Assembly: GCF_002973595.1 (NCBI RefSeq)
Contig: NZ_PVEO01000012.1
Coordinates: 1 to 64,000, forward strand
DNA length: 64,000 bases
Direction: 5' to 3'
Origin: Jejuia pallidilutea
GTDB lineage: Bacteria; Bacteroidota; Bacteroidia; Flavobacteriales; Flavobacteriaceae
In this document: in pieces, positions 43,833 to 53,075 of the stretch
How positions within the stretch are numbered: the first letter of the stretch is position 1
Layout: each line of letters starts with the position of its first letter
Made by a program: the position numbers and the translations under genes
Notes under the pieces: model-generated
Databases searched by the model: none
What the model was told of the DNA's origin: nothing
Seen by the model: the letters and a program-made list of their open reading frames with translations, nothing else

Positions 43833-45650
43833 CTAAAAAACAAAAGTACCTGTATTTATTTCCTTCAGCAGGTTTTTGTCTATTTGTACATATGTACTGT
43901 TTTTTGGAAGTAACACGTATACGGTATCATCGCAATTAAAGCCTTCTTTTTTTAATTCAAACTTTTTTATTTTATGTGTATGTGTAAAATCTATTGCATC
44001 CTTAATTCTTATAAAAATGGGGACCGCATATTTTGGGAGTGTTTTAAAGAGATGAGCAGCAATGGTATCTATATCAAAATGAGCATCTGTTCGCCTTACT
44101 AAGGTTACCATACCTGCTCTACCATCGTTATTTGGGATTTGCACACCATAAGCGGCGCAAATTTCAACACATTTTAAATTACCAACAATACTTTCAATTT
44201 CAGCGGTAGCTACATTTTCACCTTTCCATCTAAAGGTATCGCCAATTCTATCTATAAACCGTGCATGCTTATAGCCAATATCCTGAAGTAAATCGCCACT
44301 GTTAAACCAAATGTCGCCAGTTTTAAACACATGGCGTAGTATTTTGTCTTCGTTCTTTTTATTGTTTACGTACCCGTCAAATACCGATTTGTCGCTTATT
44401 TCAGAAATTAATAAACCCGTTTCGCCTTTTTTTACAGGAATTAAAAACCCATTAGCATCCTTAATTGGCATATCGTTTTCTACGTCGTACTTTATAATTT
44501 TAAAATTTTGGGGAGACCATCCAATGGTACAATCAAAATTAAACGTGTTGGTAAATCCAACATTACCATCGGCAGCACCATAAAATTCAAAAATGTTTTT
44601 AATGTTAAAACGTTCTTTAAATTGGTGCCAAATATCTGGCCGCAGGCCATTGCCCATAATTTTTTTAATACTGTGGTTTTTGTCTAAAGATGTTTCTGGG
44701 GCATTTAGCAAATAGCGGCACAATTCCCCAATATAAATAAATGCCGTAACATGGTATTTTTTAACATCTTCCCAGAAATGGGTAACAGAAAATTTTCTTC
44801 GCATTACCATAGTGCAAGGTGCGGCAAGAGCTGTAGGCCAGCCAACAATTAGTGCATTGGTATGGTAAAAAGGTAGCGGTACGTACATTACGTCCTTACT
44901 GCCAAGATTCATATTTACCTTACCGAACCAATAATATGTAGACAGCCACTTTCGGTGTGTTTGTCGCGATGCTTTGGGGAGTCCTGTGGTGCCCGATGTA
45001 AAAACGTAGGCATAAACTTGGTGCGATTTTATGTTTTGGGTCGTTATTGGGTTTTCTGTAGTTATATGCTCCAAATCGGTTTTAAGTGCGGTATAGTTTT
45101 GTGGGCAATCTGTTTTTTGTTGATCGCTAACCCAATAATATTTGTGCGACAAACTTCCAGAAAGCGAGTGTTTAACCTCTTCAAAAAAAGACACCAATTC
45201 TTCACCTATAAAAAAGTGATTGGATTTGGCAAGTTCCATAGAATGGATTAAAACCTTTCCTTTCTGATTAGGGTTTATAAGCGAAATAACAGCGCCAATT
45301 TTAGCACATGCAGTAATTAAAAACAAGAGTTCTGGTCTGTTTTCAATGTAAGCAATAACCGTTTCTCCATTTTTAATACCCTTTTGAAGTAAATAATTTG
45401 CGTACTTGTTTACGGTTTGATTAAATTCTGAATAGGTATAACTTTCATCTTCAAATTTTAAAGCAGTGGTAGTTCCGTAGTGTTGGGCATTGTGTTCTAT
45501 AATCTTACCGATGGACTGGTAACTATCTGGAGCAATGTCCTTTGCCAGTTTTATGTTTTTTAACATTCTAGGAAATTGGGGCGTTAGCCTAAGCACCTTT
45601 ACTACCAAACTAAGGGGATTCAAATTTTTATGTTGAAGATTATCAGACAT
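43833..45650 (-). CDS. Long-chain acyl-CoA synthetase (FadD6/very-long-chain type)
   Basis: 605 residues. AMP-forming ligase: the P-loop YVFTSGTTGLPKASRQTH, EFYGAADGN (adenine-binding), FNSGDLLQDIG and RFIDRIGDTFRWKGENV with the family hinge. The pattern LPFYHTNALIVGW fits the fatty-acid transport protein/very-long-chain branch. It activates fatty acids to acyl-CoA, possibly during uptake. Substrate chain length is inferred from subfamily only. No partner genes adjacent. Confidence 0.9.
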   Translation of the reverse strand: MSDNLQHKNLNPLSLVVKVLRLTPQFPRMLKNIKLAKDIAPDSYQSIGKIIEHNAQHYGTTTALKFEDESYTYSEFNQTVNKYANYLLQKGIKNGETVIAYIENRPELLFLITACAKIGAVISLINPNQKGKVLIHSMELAKSNHFFIGEELVSFFEEVKHSLSGSLSHKYYWVSDQQKTDCPQNYTALKTDLEHITTENPITTQNIKSHQVYAYVFTSGTTGLPKASRQTHRKWLSTYYWFGKVNMNLGSKDVMYVPLPFYHTNALIVGWPTALAAPCTMVMRRKFSVTHFWEDVKKYHVTAFIYIGELCRYLLNAPETSLDKNHSIKKIMGNGLRPDIWHQFKERFNIKNIFEFYGAADGNVGFTNTFNFDCTIGWSPQNFKIIKYDVENDMPIKDANGFLIPVKKGETGLLISEISDKSVFDGYVNNKKNEDKILRHVFKTGDIWFNSGDLLQDIGYKHARFIDRIGDTFRWKGENVATAEIESIVGNLKCVEICAAYGVQIPNNDGRAGMVTLVRRTDAHFDIDTIAAHLFKTLPKYAVPIFIRIKDAIDFTHTHKIKKFELKKEGFNCDDTVYVLLPKNSTYVQIDKNLLKEINTGTFVF

Positions 45651-45757
45651 TTATTTTGGAGTTTTATTGTAGATTTTTTGATCAAATTTTGAGATATGCC
45701 ATCATTTAAGAGTGATAAATCTTTAGACTTAAAAGAAAGTAGTTAAAAAAATTTAAA

Positions 45758-46393
45758 CTAAATGATAAACCCTTTTAGTTTATCCCGTTTTTGCTGAGGT
45801 AAAACCTCTAAATCTACTGCTATTTTCAATAAGTCTTGATTTTTGATTTTTGCAAATATCAAATTGTATAATTGCGCCACACTTAAACTTTTTTTTGGGC
45901 GTTCCACAAGTTTTACATTATCGTTGTTACTCACCAAACCTTTTTCTAAAACCTTAACGTAGGTTCCTGGATATCCATAGTCTACAAACTGTTTTATAAT
46001 CTTTTGGGATTCAAATTTCACACCAAATTTAAAACACGGTTCTCTTGGTTGTGTAACTTGTACCAAAGCTTCGCCAATTTTGTAAATATCTCCTACCATA
46101 ATTTGGGTGTCGTTCATATCTTTTATGGTAAGGTTTTCTCCAAACATACCCCAACTCCATTTTAAATGAGGGTACATTTTTTTCCAGTACGGGTAATGAT
46201 CTGCTGAAAACATATAACACGCCTTATAAGTGCCGCCATGTACTTTTTTATCAGCAACATAATCATTTATAATACCATTTTTACCCAAGAAAATAGCTTT
46301 TGCTACAGGCGTTTTAAATATACCAGTGCTTACTTGGGTATTGTGCCATAAAATAGTTTTTGGTTTAGAAATATTGGTAGATTGTACTAGCAT
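45758..46393 (-). CDS. MOSC domain protein (YiiM-like)
   Basis: 211 residues. The MOSC beta-barrel (about 15-150) has the conserved cysteine in QPREPCFKFG and the WGMFGENLT motif; a C-terminal 3-alpha domain (about 160-205, SVAQLYNLIFAK) completes the YiiM architecture. MOSC proteins use molybdenum cofactor; E. coli YiiM detoxifies N-hydroxylated purines. The same activity here is inferred from domain order. Single gene. Confidence 0.88.
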   Translation of the reverse strand: MLVQSTNISKPKTILWHNTQVSTGIFKTPVAKAIFLGKNGIINDYVADKKVHGGTYKACYMFSADHYPYWKKMYPHLKWSWGMFGENLTIKDMNDTQIMVGDIYKIGEALVQVTQPREPCFKFGVKFESQKIIKQFVDYGYPGTYVKVLEKGLVSNNDNVKLVERPKKSLSVAQLYNLIFAKIKNQDLLKIAVDLEVLPQQKRDKLKGFII

Positions 46394-46550
46394 TAGGTAT
46401 GAGGAATTAAGTTTACTAAAAGCAGCATAGTTTTATGGAATTTAAATATAGCCATACATATTCATCTGTATAAATCTATTTTTAAAGCCTTATTTTTTGT
46501 GCAAAAGCAATGTAAATTATTCTTATTATTGAGAGCTTTCCGGTAGTGTG

Positions 46551-47438
46551 TTACTTTAATTTATCATTAAAAAAATCAATAGTACGTTTCCAGGATAAGG
46601 TAGCGGCTTTTTCATCATATCTAGGTGTTGTGTTATTGTGAAAACCATGGTTAACGCCTTCATAGAAATAGGCTGTATATGCTACATTGTTTGCTTTTAA
46701 ACTTGCTTCATAAGCTGGCCAACCTGCATTAACACGTTTATCAAGTTCTGCAAACTGTAATAGCAAAGGTGCTTTAATTTTGGCTGTTTCTTCAGCAGAT
46801 GGTTGTCCGCCGTAAAACGGTACAGCAGCTTTTAAGGTTGGAATTTTTACAGCCATCATATTAGAAATCCATCCGCCAAAACAAAACCCAACAACACCAA
46901 TGTGGCCATTACAATTTTTATGGTTTTTTAAATACTCAAATGCAGCAATAAAATCTTCAAGCATGTCTTGTTTATCTCGTTTACGTTGTAGAGCGCGCCC
47001 TTCGTCATCATTTCCAGGATAGCCGCCAAGTGGTGTTAACGCATCGGGAGCTAATGATATAAACCCTTCAAGGGCAGTGCGTCTGCCTACATCCTCTATA
47101 TACGGGTTTAAGCCTCGGTTTTCGTGCACAACTATTACACCTGGCAATTTGCCTTTGGCATCTTTAGGTTTAGATAATAATCCTTTTATAGTACCTCCGC
47201 CTTTGGGCGAATTATAGGTAATGTATTTTGAGTCTAACCGCTTATCGTTTACTGCTACAACAAGGTTGTCTTTATAATTTGGTGTGATAAAACTGAGGAG
47301 TGAAGATACTGTAATGCCACCAATGGCATAAAGGGATAATTTTTCAACAAATTTGCGTCGATCAATTTTATTATGGGCGTAATCGTCATACAAATCAAAA
47401 ACATCTTGATTTATATCCTCTTTTTTTAAAGGCTTCAT
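46551..47438 (-). CDS. Dienelactone hydrolase family protein with Tat-like signal
   Basis: 295 residues. A twin-arginine motif (DRRKFVEKL, residues about 26-34) with a following hydrophobic stretch (YAIGGITVSSLLSFI) suggests Tat export, with a longer than usual N-region. The alpha/beta hydrolase has the nucleophile cysteine in VVGFCFGGW, the aspartate in AELDKRVNAGW and the histidine in VNHGFHNNT, which is the dienelactone hydrolase catalytic triad. The substrate outside the cytoplasm is unknown. Divergent from radC with a 49-base gap. Confidence 0.88.
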   Translation of the reverse strand: MKPLKKEDINQDVFDLYDDYAHNKIDRRKFVEKLSLYAIGGITVSSLLSFITPNYKDNLVVAVNDKRLDSKYITYNSPKGGGTIKGLLSKPKDAKGKLPGVIVVHENRGLNPYIEDVGRRTALEGFISLAPDALTPLGGYPGNDDEGRALQRKRDKQDMLEDFIAAFEYLKNHKNCNGHIGVVGFCFGGWISNMMAVKIPTLKAAVPFYGGQPSAEETAKIKAPLLLQFAELDKRVNAGWPAYEASLKANNVAYTAYFYEGVNHGFHNNTTPRYDEKAATLSWKRTIDFFNDKLK

Positions 47439-47487
47439 ATACTAGGTTTTTATTGTTTCTCTAAATTACAATATTTATCTTTAGTGC

Positions 47488-48186
47488 GTGACAGAAAAAA
47501 AGACTTCATTTTCAATAAAAAATTGGAATCAAGACGACCAACCTCGTGAAAAGTTATTGTACAAAGGCAAATCTGCGTTAAGCGACGCAGAATTGGTTGC
47601 TATTTTAATAGGTTCGGGCAATAGGGAAGAAAGTGCCGTGGCTTTATGCAAACGTATTTTAGCAAGTGTAGATAATAATTTAAGCGAACTAGGAAAACTT
47701 AGCATTAAACAACTTATGGCGTTTAAAGGTATTGGGGAAGCTAAGGCAATAACCATTGCAGCTGCTCTAGAATTAGGAAGGCGTCGTAGAGGAGAAGAGG
47801 CCTTAGAAAAGAAAAGAATAACCTCTAGTGCATCGGTATTCGAATTAATGCAACCAGTTATTGGAGAGTTGGAGCATGAAGAATTTTGGATTGTTTATTT
47901 GAATAATTCCAATAAAGTCATTCAAAAAAATCAATTAAGTAAAGGTGGTATTACAGGAACTTTGGTTGATGTGCGTTTGGTGTTAAAAACTGCTTTAGAA
48001 ACTGGGGCTACAGCATTAATTTTAGCACATAATCACCCATCGGGAACTTTAAAACCAAGTGAGGCTGATAAACAAATAACCCAAAAATTAAAAAGTGCCG
48101 CATTAAGTTTAGATATTAAAGTTTTAGATCATTTAATAATTACAGAAAAAGCCTATTTTAGTTTTGCTGATGAAGCATTATTATAA
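47488..48186 (+). CDS. radC: RadC family JAB domain protein (GTG start)
   Basis: 232 residues. An N-terminal helix-hairpin-helix (MAFKGIGEAKAITI) and a C-terminal JAB/MPN domain with the zinc motif LAHNHPSGTLKPSEAD (HxH-x10-D). The GTG at 47488 is the start: no in-frame ATG precedes the conserved WNQDDQPREK segment. A box TATCTTTA at 47476-47483 with TTG 20 bases upstream could be its promoter, ending four bases before the GTG. RadC is no longer thought to be a simple repair protein; its role is unsettled. Confidence 0.92.
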   Translation: MTEKKTSFSIKNWNQDDQPREKLLYKGKSALSDAELVAILIGSGNREESAVALCKRILASVDNNLSELGKLSIKQLMAFKGIGEAKAITIAAALELGRRRRGEEALEKKRITSSASVFELMQPVIGELEHEEFWIVYLNNSNKVIQKNQLSKGGITGTLVDVRLVLKTALETGATALILAHNHPSGTLKPSEADKQITQKLKSAALSLDIKVLDHLIITEKAYFSFADEALL

Positions 48187-48216
48187 CAGAAGATTATTTT
48201 TTTGAAAACAGAAAAA

Positions 48217-49521
48217 ATGTTACTAGTATATACCCACAAAATATCACCAAGATTAAAATATGTATTTAAGCACATATGTACGCGTGTTTTGGGTATTAAG
48301 GTAGAGTTTACAACTAAAATTGAAGAGTTTATAGCGCACGATAGCTTAAAAATGTCGTACACTAAGCAGCATTTAGGAAATGAGTTTTTTATAAAAAGTA
48401 ACGATATATTGTTTGAGCAGGGACTGTCGGATATTGAAATAAACGTACAAAAATGGGAAAATACTAAATGCTTTTTTTTTAATGGTGATAAAAGCGCCAT
48501 ACCATTTGATATTTTTGCAGCTTCCTTTTATATGTTATCACGTTATGAGGAGTATTTACCTCAACGAAAAGACGAATATGGTAGGTTTTTAGCCACCGAA
48601 AGTTTAGCTTACAACCACGGCTTTTTACAACAACCTGTTGTAGATATTTGGGCATATAAATTTAAAGTAGCAATACAAAAACAGTTTCCAGATTTTAAAT
48701 TTCCAAAGCGCGAATACCGTATAAAACCAATAATAGATGTACCAAGCCCCTATAATTATAAATTAAAAGGGGTAATGCGTTCTCTAGGAGGGACGCTTAA
48801 GGATTTTTTTAGATTTAGGTTTAAGAGTTTATACAATAGGTATGCTGTACTTTTTGGTTTTAAACACGACCCTTTCGATACTTTTAAGTATATTATTAAC
48901 AAACAGAAGCAAAGTAAATTTAAGTTTTTGGTATTCTTTTTTGTAGGTTCGTATTCTACCTTCGACAAAGGTATAAATATTAACAAACGAAAATATGTAT
49001 CGCTTATAAAGCATGTGGCAGATTATTGCGAGGTAGGTTTAAAAGCATCATATTTCTCGGTAAAAGATGTGGTGCTCTTAAAAAAAGAAAAGCGCCAAAT
49101 GGAAGATGTTATAAATACATCCTTAAAAGCGTCAAGATTTTCGTTTTCAAAATTAAGCTTACCAGAATCGTATCGCAATTTAGTACAGTTAGAAATAAAT
49201 GAAGATTATACCATGGGTTACATTGATTATATAGGATTTAGAGCTGGTTCCTGCACCCCTTTTTTGTTTTATGATTTAGATTATGAAGTGCAAACACCAC
49301 TAAAAGTTTGTCCGTTTCATTTAATGGATTCCGTATTATTAAAAACAACATCCATGTTAGATAAAAAGAAAGTACTTAATACTATTATAGAAGAAATAAA
49401 GCGTGTAAATGGAGAATTTGTACCAATATTTCATAATTATACATTTAGTAATACTGCCAGATGGAATGGGTTTAAAGAATTGTTTAACAATATTTTAGCC
49501 TCAACAAATGAAGAAGCTTAA
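48217..49521 (+). CDS. Polysaccharide deacetylase family protein (DUF7033-type N-terminus)
   Basis: 434 residues from the ATG at 48217; a TTG at 48202 extends the frame by five residues and is less likely. The N-terminal part (about 1-150: MLLVYTHKISPRLKYV, IEEFIAHDSLKMSYTK) matches the domain found before NodB-like folds in flavobacteria; the rest has NodB-like elements but I do not see a clear D-D / H-x3-H metal site, so catalytic activity is uncertain. The last 14 bases overlap the YjjG gene. Confidence 0.78.
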   Translation: MLLVYTHKISPRLKYVFKHICTRVLGIKVEFTTKIEEFIAHDSLKMSYTKQHLGNEFFIKSNDILFEQGLSDIEINVQKWENTKCFFFNGDKSAIPFDIFAASFYMLSRYEEYLPQRKDEYGRFLATESLAYNHGFLQQPVVDIWAYKFKVAIQKQFPDFKFPKREYRIKPIIDVPSPYNYKLKGVMRSLGGTLKDFFRFRFKSLYNRYAVLFGFKHDPFDTFKYIINKQKQSKFKFLVFFFVGSYSTFDKGININKRKYVSLIKHVADYCEVGLKASYFSVKDVVLLKKEKRQMEDVINTSLKASRFSFSKLSLPESYRNLVQLEINEDYTMGYIDYIGFRAGSCTPFLFYDLDYEVQTPLKVCPFHLMDSVLLKTTSMLDKKKVLNTIIEEIKRVNGEFVPIFHNYTFSNTARWNGFKELFNNILASTNEEA

Positions 49522-50200
49522 CGGGATTACAGATGTTTTTTTTGATTTAGACCATACGCTATGGGATTTCGAAAAAAATTCTGCACTAACTTTTGATAGA
49601 ATATTTAAACTAAACGGGATACCCGTAGAATTAAATGAATTTTTAAAGCATTATACTCCTATTAATTTCCTGTATTGGAAACTATACAGAGAAGAACGAA
49701 TAAAAAAAGAAGCATTGCGCTTTTCTAGGTTAAATGATACGTTTAAAGCCTTAAAACTATCAGTTGAAGAGCGTGTAATTCATCAGCTCTCAGAAGATTA
49801 CATTAAACACTTATCTGCTTTTAATTTCTTAATGGAAGATGCCACAAGTATATTAAAATATCTTCAGTCTCATTACAAATTACATATAATTACCAATGGT
49901 TTTAATGAGGTTCAGTATAGAAAAATGGATACATCTAATATCATTCATTTTTTTGAAACCATTACTAACTCTGAGATAGCAGGCGTAAAGAAACCAAATC
50001 CTAAAATATTTAATTTTGCATTGAATTTGGCCAAAGCTAAACCAGAGCAAAGTATAATGATAGGCGATAGTATGGAGGCCGATGTAGAAGGTGCCCTAAA
50101 TATAGGGATGGATGCTATTTTCTTCAACCCTAATAACGCAAGTTTTAACGGTGGTATAAAAGGAGTTTCTAAATTAATTGAACTAAAAATGTACTTGTAA
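49508..50200 (+). CDS. yjjG: YjjG-type noncanonical pyrimidine nucleotidase (HAD family)
   Basis: 230 residues. HAD motifs are complete: I DLDHTLWDF (DxDxT), II ITNGF, III GVKKPNPKIF and IV GDSMEADVEGA, with a helical C1 cap between I and II. The family dephosphorylates pyrimidine nucleotides and protects against mutagenic bases. Overlaps the deacetylase-like gene by 14 bases and is followed 33 bases later by the three-gene envelope cassette. Confidence 0.92.
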   Translation: MKKLNGITDVFFDLDHTLWDFEKNSALTFDRIFKLNGIPVELNEFLKHYTPINFLYWKLYREERIKKEALRFSRLNDTFKALKLSVEERVIHQLSEDYIKHLSAFNFLMEDATSILKYLQSHYKLHIITNGFNEVQYRKMDTSNIIHFFETITNSEIAGVKKPNPKIFNFALNLAKAKPEQSIMIGDSMEADVEGALNIGMDAIFFNPNNASFNGGIKGVSKLIELKMYL

Positions 50201-50236
50201 AACAATACCATTGCTAAACCAAACGTTTTCAATTTG

Positions 50237-50791
50237 ATGATAAAAAATAAAATTGTTATAACTACTTTTTTAGGGGTGCTCTTGCTAAATTATTTTAGTT
50301 GTACTAAGCCCGTAGATTTTAATCAGGCCAATACTTTAGTTTTAGAACCTGTTGTAGAATCTAGTTTAATTTTTTATGAAGCATCAGCTAAAGATTTTTT
50401 TCTTGGTGGCTCCGAAGAGAGTGTAGCTGAGGATTTTATAGAGATAGATTTTTTTAACAATAGTTTTGTACAAGATAACCTTGTAAAAGCAGAGTTTGTT
50501 TTTAATATTGAAAACTCCATTAACCGTGGCTACCAACTTCACATAAGCTTTTTAGATAATGCTAACCAATTGTTAGAACGTTTTACAGTAAATACAAGTG
50601 CCTCGGCAAATAATAACATTATAAAAACTACCCATACCGAAGTTTTCGAGGGCGAAACGCTTCAGCGTATAAAACGTTCAAGAATACTTGTTTTTACGCT
50701 CGTAATGCTTCCTGGTGAAGCTATTAATGCAGACACTCCAGGAGAAATAAGTGTGCAATCCAAAGGTATCTTTTCTTTAAACATTAATTAA
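50237..50791 (+). CDS. Lipoprotein of unknown function
   Basis: 184 residues from the ATG at 50237 (a TTG at 50234 sits directly before it). Lipoprotein signal with lipobox NYFSC (cysteine about residue 22). The mature part is a beta-rich single domain (FVFNIENSINRGYQLHISFL) with a hydrophobic C-terminus. It lies 6 bases upstream of the DUF5723 gene and belongs to its transcript. Family not recognised. Confidence 0.8.
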   Translation: MIKNKIVITTFLGVLLLNYFSCTKPVDFNQANTLVLEPVVESSLIFYEASAKDFFLGGSEESVAEDFIEIDFFNNSFVQDNLVKAEFVFNIENSINRGYQLHISFLDNANQLLERFTVNTSASANNNIIKTTHTEVFEGETLQRIKRSRILVFTLVMLPGEAINADTPGEISVQSKGIFSLNIN

Positions 50792-50796
50792 CGATT

Positions 50797-52209
50797 TTGA
50801 AGAAACTTCCCTTTATTTTAATACTAACACTAAGCTTTTGTTTCTCACAAAACAAACAATTGCTTTATGGGTTTTCTGAAATACCACAAGCTTTGCTATT
50901 AAATCCTGGGGGAAAGGTTGAAAATAAAGGCTATTTTGGCATTCCCTTTCTGTCACAGATTCATTTAAATGGAGGGTCTTCAGAAATTTCTATTTATGAT
51001 ATTTTTGCTGAGGATGGTAGAGATTTTAATGTAAAATTACGAGATGCAGTACAACAATTGCAACCAAATGATTTTTTAACAGCTACACAACAATTAGAAC
51101 TGTTTTCTGGTGGTTTTGCATTCGGGCCTTCTTATAATAAAAATAAGTATTTAAGTTTTGGGCTTTACCAAGAGTTTGATTTTGTTGGTTATTTTCCCAA
51201 AGATTATGCTGTTTTGGCCTTAGAAGGTAATCAATCTAATATCGGAAAGCCTTTTAAATTAGACCATCTAAATTTAAACGCCGACATACTCTCTGTACTG
51301 CATGTAGGTTATAATGAAAAAGTGAATGGTAAATTTACCTATGGTGTACGCGGAAAAATATATTCAAGTATTTTTAATGTAAATTCAACTAAAAATAAAG
51401 GTACATTTACTACCGTTAACGGTGACAATAATATATATGAACATATTTTTAATTTAGATTTAGCAGTAAGAACTTCTGGTATATCAAGTCTCATAAACGA
51501 TGATAATGATGATTTTAGTGAAGATATTAAAACACTACAAAAGCGTGTATTATTTGGCCAAAACTTAGGTTTAGGTTTCGATATAGGTTTTACCTATCAA
51601 ATAAATAAACAATGGTATGTAGACGGTAGTTTGTTGGATATTGGTTTTATACATCACTCTAAAGATATTGAAAACTATGAGCTAAAAGACGATTTTACTT
51701 TTGAAGGGATAGATCCACTTTTTCCAGAATCGAACGAAGGGCAGTCTGCTAATGATTATTGGAGTGAACTAGAAGAAGATTTTGAAGACCTTTTTGAAAT
51801 AGACACAACGCAAACACAATATACCGTTTGGAGACCTGTAAAATTAAATGCCTCTTTAAATTATGCGTTCGGTAAAAAAAAGTTAAAAGATTGCGACTGT
51901 TTGGCAGAAGATGGTGGTTTTTTAAACAGGGTAGGTGCACAACTATACGCGGTAAAAAGACCAAAAGGCCTACAGGCTGCTTTAACGGCGTATTATTACA
52001 GACGTATTCTTAAAGGTTTAAGCGCCAAGGCAACCTACACCATAGATCCGTACTCTTTTAGTAATATTGGATTAGGCGTATCTGCAAATATTTTGGGCTT
52101 AAATATATACCTTATGGCCGATAATTTTTTGTCTTATCAAAACATATATGATGCACAAAATGTATCTTTACAATTAGGACTTAATTATATTTTTAAAAAT
52201 GAAAACTAA
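50797..52209 (+). CDS. DUF5723 family outer-membrane beta-barrel protein (TTG start)
   Basis: 470 residues. The start is TTG at 50797: no nearby ATG gives a signal peptide, while the TTG gives MKKLPFILILTLSFCFSQ. The mature protein has many amphipathic strands with aromatic turns and ends LGLNYIFKNEN; the opening LLYGFSEIPQALLLNPG is typical of DUF5723, which I place with the outer-membrane barrels. Function unknown. An acidic loop (residues about 310-340, DYWSELEEDFEDLFEID) stands out. Overlaps the next gene by 11 bases. Confidence 0.85.
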   Translation: MKKLPFILILTLSFCFSQNKQLLYGFSEIPQALLLNPGGKVENKGYFGIPFLSQIHLNGGSSEISIYDIFAEDGRDFNVKLRDAVQQLQPNDFLTATQQLELFSGGFAFGPSYNKNKYLSFGLYQEFDFVGYFPKDYAVLALEGNQSNIGKPFKLDHLNLNADILSVLHVGYNEKVNGKFTYGVRGKIYSSIFNVNSTKNKGTFTTVNGDNNIYEHIFNLDLAVRTSGISSLINDDNDDFSEDIKTLQKRVLFGQNLGLGFDIGFTYQINKQWYVDGSLLDIGFIHHSKDIENYELKDDFTFEGIDPLFPESNEGQSANDYWSELEEDFEDLFEIDTTQTQYTVWRPVKLNASLNYAFGKKKLKDCDCLAEDGGFLNRVGAQLYAVKRPKGLQAALTAYYYRRILKGLSAKATYTIDPYSFSNIGLGVSANILGLNIYLMADNFLSYQNIYDAQNVSLQLGLNYIFKNEN

Positions 52210-53062
52210 AGTATTTATCTCTATTATCGCTTTTTTTATAATTTCAAGCGTATTTGCGCAAACCAATCTTAATAATTACAAATACGTAATTGTACCAAAT
52301 AAATTCGATTTTCTAAATGAAGAAAACCAATATCGCTTAAACGAGCTAACTCAGTTCTTGTTTAATAAATATGGGTTTACCGCTTTAATGGAAGGCAGCG
52401 AATATCCAGAGGATTTAATAAAAGATAGGTGCTTAGCTTTACGTACACACGTTATGAAAGATTCTGGTATGTTTAAAACAAAGTTAAAAGTTGTATTAAA
52501 AGATTGTAACGATAGAGTAGTATTTACCTCTAAGGAAGGAGAAAGTAGAGAAAAAGAATTTGACGTGGCATACAACAGGTCGTTAAGAGATGCCTTTACT
52601 TCTTTTGAAGCTTTAAATTATAATTACACGCCAAAACCTTCAAAACTGGCAGTAACCAAAAGTTTGTCAGATAATAAAACAGATGCAAAGGTTTTGGAAG
52701 AAGTAAAAAAACTTAAAGAAGAGCTACAAACGCTTAAAGAACAAAAAGCAATTACAGCAGCTAACGAAGAAACCAAAATGGCAAAAGCTATAGTAACCGA
52801 AGCAGAACAAAAGGTTGTTTCTACAAAAAGTACTGCAATAAAAGTGGTTAACGGTATTTTGTATGCTCAGGAAATTACTAATGGTTATCAATTGGTAGAT
52901 AGCACTCCAAAAGTAGTATTCAGAATTAAAAAAACCGGACTTAAAAATGTGTTTTTAGTGGAAGGGGAGAGCGCCATTATCTACAAACAAGATAATGTTT
53001 GGATACTAGAAGAATATGTAAATGATGAGTTGAGTAAAAAAGAACTAAATCTAAAATTTTAA
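52199..53062 (+). CDS. Exported coiled-coil protein of unknown function
   Basis: 287 residues. Signal peptide (about 1-21). An N-terminal globular domain (about 24-145, YKYVIVPNKFDFLNEENQYR) resembles the first part of many flavobacterial exported proteins; a short coiled coil follows (about 165-195, EEVKKLKEELQTLKEQK), then a C-terminal beta domain (about 215-287, VVNGILYAQEITNGYQLVDS). It is translated from inside the end of the DUF5723 gene, so the two are coupled. No family assigned. Confidence 0.82.
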   Translation: MKTKVFISIIAFFIISSVFAQTNLNNYKYVIVPNKFDFLNEENQYRLNELTQFLFNKYGFTALMEGSEYPEDLIKDRCLALRTHVMKDSGMFKTKLKVVLKDCNDRVVFTSKEGESREKEFDVAYNRSLRDAFTSFEALNYNYTPKPSKLAVTKSLSDNKTDAKVLEEVKKLKEELQTLKEQKAITAANEETKMAKAIVTEAEQKVVSTKSTAIKVVNGILYAQEITNGYQLVDSTPKVVFRIKKTGLKNVFLVEGESAIIYKQDNVWILEEYVNDELSKKELNLKF

Positions 53063-53075
53063 TATGAAACACTGC

